A DNA stretch of 8,114 nucleotides. Source: SLRI01 sp964528705 (GTDB taxonomy: Bacteria; Pseudomonadota; Alphaproteobacteria; Geminicoccales; Geminicoccaceae). The number at the start of each line of letters is the position of its first letter. Within the stretch, counting starts at the first letter, position 1. The stretch is taken from the NCBI GenBank assembly GCA_964528705.1, contig CAZGUW010000229.1:1-8114 (forward strand). The letters run 5' to 3'. Under the pieces are notes generated by a model, which did not search any database, was not told the DNA's origin, and saw only the letters and a program-made list of their open reading frames with translations. This document shows, in pieces, positions 6,588 through 8,114 of the stretch. The position numbers and the translations under genes were made by a program.

Positions 6588-7565
6588 GTGGGCTTCGCGC
6601 TGACCTTCTTCGCCCGGCGCCTCGCGCAGGGTGTGCTGATCGTGCTCCTCGTGTCGTTCACGATCTTCGCCCTCCTGCGTGTCGTGCCGGGCGATCCGGC
6701 GCGGATCATCCTCGGGCCCATGGCGACCGACGAGGTGGTCGAGCAGACCGCCCGCGACATGGGTCTGCGCGACCCGATCCCGCTCCAGTACGTGCGCTAT
6801 CTGGGGCAGGTGGCGCAGGGCGACTTCGGCACCTCCTTCATCAAGGCCCGGGGCGGCGGGTCGATGGGCGGCGGCCGCGACGAGGCCCGGGGCGAGCGGG
6901 CGCGCGTGCTCGATCTCGTCGCCGAGACCCTGCCGCTGACCCTGCAGCTCGCCGGACTCGCCCTCGTCTTCACCGCCCTGATCGCCCTGCCGCTCGGCAT
7001 CGCCGGCGGGCTCATGGCGGGGCGCTGGCCGGACAAGCTCGCCCTCTATGCGTCCTCGATCTTCGTCTCGCTGCCGAACTTCTGGCTCGCCATCGTGCTG
7101 GCGCTGGTGGTGACGGCGAAGCTCGGCTGGATCCCGTCGATCGGCTACCAGAACATCGCCTACGCGATCCTGCCGGCTTTCGTCATCGCCATCGAGATGT
7201 CGCCGCTCTTCATCCGCTCGCTCTCGGTCTCGATCGCCGACACCATGCGCCATCCCTTCGTCGAGCTGGCCCAGGTGCGCGGCCTGTCGCCCGGCCGCAT
7301 CTTCAGCCGCCATGTGCTGCGCAACGCCGCCGTGCCGGTGCTCAACCTCTTCGGCGTGCAGATCGGCGCCCTGCTCGGCGGGGTCCTGATCGTCGAGTAC
7401 ATCTTCGACTACCCGGGTTTCGGCCTGCTCACCGTCCAGGCGGTGCTGCAGCGCGACTTCCCGGTGATCCAGGGGATCGCCATCATCTCGACCTCGATCT
7501 TCGTCGTGATCAACATCCTCGTCGACTTCGTCTCGGCGCAGATCGACCCGAGGATCGAGTACTGA
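6588..7565 (+). CDS. ABC importer permease, DppB-like
   Basis: This is a 325-residue inner-membrane permease of the peptide/nickel importer family, with about six helices. After a first helix (residues 12-31) come the family motif RVVPGDPAR (31-39), then DMGLRDPIPLQYVRYL (57-72) and GDFGTSF (78-84). The transmembrane domain begins near LPLTLQLAGLAL (115-126). The cytoplasmic coupling (EAA) loop is VELAQVRGLSPGRIFSRHVL (225-244), and the last loop and helix contain VEYIFDYPGFG (269-279). It ends in the typical SAQIDPRIEY. Residues 87-106 are a Gly/Arg-rich stretch that looks longer than the usual linker here. The start is GTG 6588, 18 nt after the binding-protein stop, with only a weak G-rich upstream element. 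Its stop overlaps the next start as TGATG, so it is co-translated with the DppC-like gene. Confidence 0.92.
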   Translation: MGFALTFFARRLAQGVLIVLLVSFTIFALLRVVPGDPARIILGPMATDEVVEQTARDMGLRDPIPLQYVRYLGQVAQGDFGTSFIKARGGGSMGGGRDEARGERARVLDLVAETLPLTLQLAGLALVFTALIALPLGIAGGLMAGRWPDKLALYASSIFVSLPNFWLAIVLALVVTAKLGWIPSIGYQNIAYAILPAFVIAIEMSPLFIRSLSVSIADTMRHPFVELAQVRGLSPGRIFSRHVLRNAAVPVLNLFGVQIGALLGGVLIVEYIFDYPGFGLLTVQAVLQRDFPVIQGIAIISTSIFVVINILVDFVSAQIDPRIEY

Positions 7566-8114
7566 TGGCCGCGTCCATCGAGGAGCCGGCGGCGGTCGCC
7601 GCCACCGCCGCGGCGGCGAGCCCCGGCCGACGGATGTGGCTCGCCACCTGGTCGCAGACCGAGTTCAAGATCGGCCTCGTGCTCTTCCTGCTGCTGGTCG
7701 GCACCGCCTTCATCTACCCGCTGCTCACGGACATCGATCCGACCAAGCTCTCGGTCCGCGAGCGCTTTCTGCCCCCGGTCTTCCTCGAGGGCGGGACCTG
7801 GGCGCACCCGCTCGGCACCGACCAGCTCGGCCGCGACCTCTTCGTCCGCTCGCTGGTCGGCCTGCAGAACGCGGTCAACATGGCCGATGGCATGAACGGC
7901 CTGGTGATCGGGCTGGCGGCGTTCTGGACCGGCTGCCTGATGCTCTACGCGCCCGAGAGCCTGCAGCTCTATCTCGGCTTCATGCTGCTCGGCCTGCTGA
8001 TCCTGCTGCCGTTCAACATGCGCGACAGTCTGTTCCTGGGTGATGCCGGCAGCTATTCGATCGGCGCCACGATCGGCATGCTGATGATCTATTGCTTCAA
8101 CGTCGCCGACGGCC
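7565..8114 (+). CDS. DppC-like permease N-terminus joined in frame to a WecA/MraY-type transferase core (3' partial, chimeric)
   Basis: The frame starts at ATG 7565, overlapping the preceding stop, and stays open for 183 codons to the right edge. Residues 1-100 are a normal DppC-type start: an Ala-rich cytoplasmic tail, a first membrane helix (about 36-54), then the hallmark HPLGTDQLGRDLFVRSLVG (81-99). A DppC would next show several permease helices and an EAA loop. Instead residues 102-183 read as the core of a polyprenyl-phosphate GlcNAc-1-phosphate-type transferase: NAVNMADGMNGL (102-113), hydrophobic helices near 114-130 and 134-150, then FNMRDSLFLGDAGSYSIG (150-167) and another helix. 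No frameshift or stop marks the join. A functional product is doubtful for either activity. Assembly or library chimera, or a deletion fusion, are the options. The two family readings are confident; the reality of the fusion is not. Confidence 0.85.
   Translation, partial: MAASIEEPAAVAATAAAASPGRRMWLATWSQTEFKIGLVLFLLLVGTAFIYPLLTDIDPTKLSVRERFLPPVFLEGGTWAHPLGTDQLGRDLFVRSLVGLQNAVNMADGMNGLVIGLAAFWTGCLMLYAPESLQLYLGFMLLGLLILLPFNMRDSLFLGDAGSYSIGATIGMLMIYCFNVADG
7868..8114 (+). other. Fragment of a WecA/MraY-family sugar-1-phosphate transferase (both ends incomplete)
   Basis: This segment carries two of the diagnostic motifs of undecaprenyl-phosphate GlcNAc-1-phosphate transferases (glycan lipid-carrier initiation at the inner membrane). 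One is NxxDGxxGL with D108 of the fused frame; the other is FLGDAGS with D160. They are 52 residues apart, a spacing close to what I expect for the family. The upstream DD-containing part of such an enzyme is absent, replaced by permease sequence, and the downstream end is cut by the window edge. By hand count, codons ending in A or T are 7 of 82 here against 3 of 101 in the permease part, and Leu shifts from mixed CTC/CTG to mostly CTG. This is a weak hint of a different source. Confidence 0.8.

Noticed and set aside
4863..7313. An 816-codon open frame on the minus strand, antisense to the binding protein and permease genes
   Set aside because: Its product is a low-complexity, Arg/Asp/Glu/His-rich sequence with no recognisable domain, typical of antisense frames in GC-rich DNA. 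The opposite strand has clear conserved families.
7862..7867. CTGCAG (a PstI site) exactly at the permease/transferase junction, as evidence of a cloning chimera
   Set aside because: The same hexamer occurs several times nearby (for example in the 6940s, 7440s and 7950s), so its presence at the join is not informative.
1..8114. CRISPR arrays, tRNA or rRNA genes, insertion sequences, toxin-antitoxin pairs
   Set aside because: No spaced direct repeats, RNA gene sequences, transposase motifs or terminal inverted repeats were seen on reading both strands.

Overview
This is a GC-rich window (visibly about two-thirds G+C, not counted) with tightly packed bacterial genes. The style fits a high-GC alphaproteobacterium, possibly Hyphomicrobiales-like: a class III adenylate cyclase, a Tat-type peptide/nickel-family binding protein, and ATGA/TGATG gene overlaps. 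The taxonomic guess is inference only; no rRNA or tRNA gene was seen. Both ends cut through genes.

Layout. (1) Positions 1-645, + strand: the C-terminal catalytic domain of a class III adenylate cyclase whose N-terminus lies off the left edge. It meets the next gene tail to tail with one base between the stop codons. (2) Positions 4783 down to 647, - strand: a compact four-gene set in the order M20-family N-carbamoyl amino acid/allantoate-type amidohydrolase, APH/choline-kinase-fold phosphotransferase, a second LicA-like phosphotransferase, and an EamA/DMT-type membrane transporter. Three of these genes are translationally packed (ATGA overlap, then a 1-nt gap) and each has a good Shine-Dalgarno; the transporter follows after 42 nt. 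(3) Positions 4784-4964: a 181-bp divergent intergenic region with an inverted TTGAC/GTCAA repeat. (4) Positions 4965 to the right edge, + strand: an ABC importer operon of the peptide/nickel (Dpp/Opp) type, with a Tat-exported solute-binding protein, a DppB-like permease and the start of a DppC-like permease.

Together the two divergent units look like an uptake-plus-catabolism module. The importer would bring in a small peptide-like or ureido/amide compound, the M20 enzyme would hydrolyse its amide or carbamoyl bond, the two kinase-fold proteins would act on a hydroxyl or amine product, and the DMT protein would move a product or related metabolite. The substrate cannot be named from sequence.

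The most striking observation is at the right edge. The DppC-like reading frame is normal to about residue 101 (near position 7867). It then continues in frame, without a stop, into the core of an unrelated protein: a WecA/MraY-type polyprenyl-phosphate sugar-1-phosphate transferase, with NxxDGxxGL and FLGDAGS motifs about 50 residues apart. An ABC permease fused in this way is not an architecture I know. Because the join lies within about 250 bp of the window end, an assembly or library chimera is the first explanation to exclude; a genuine deletion fusion is the alternative.
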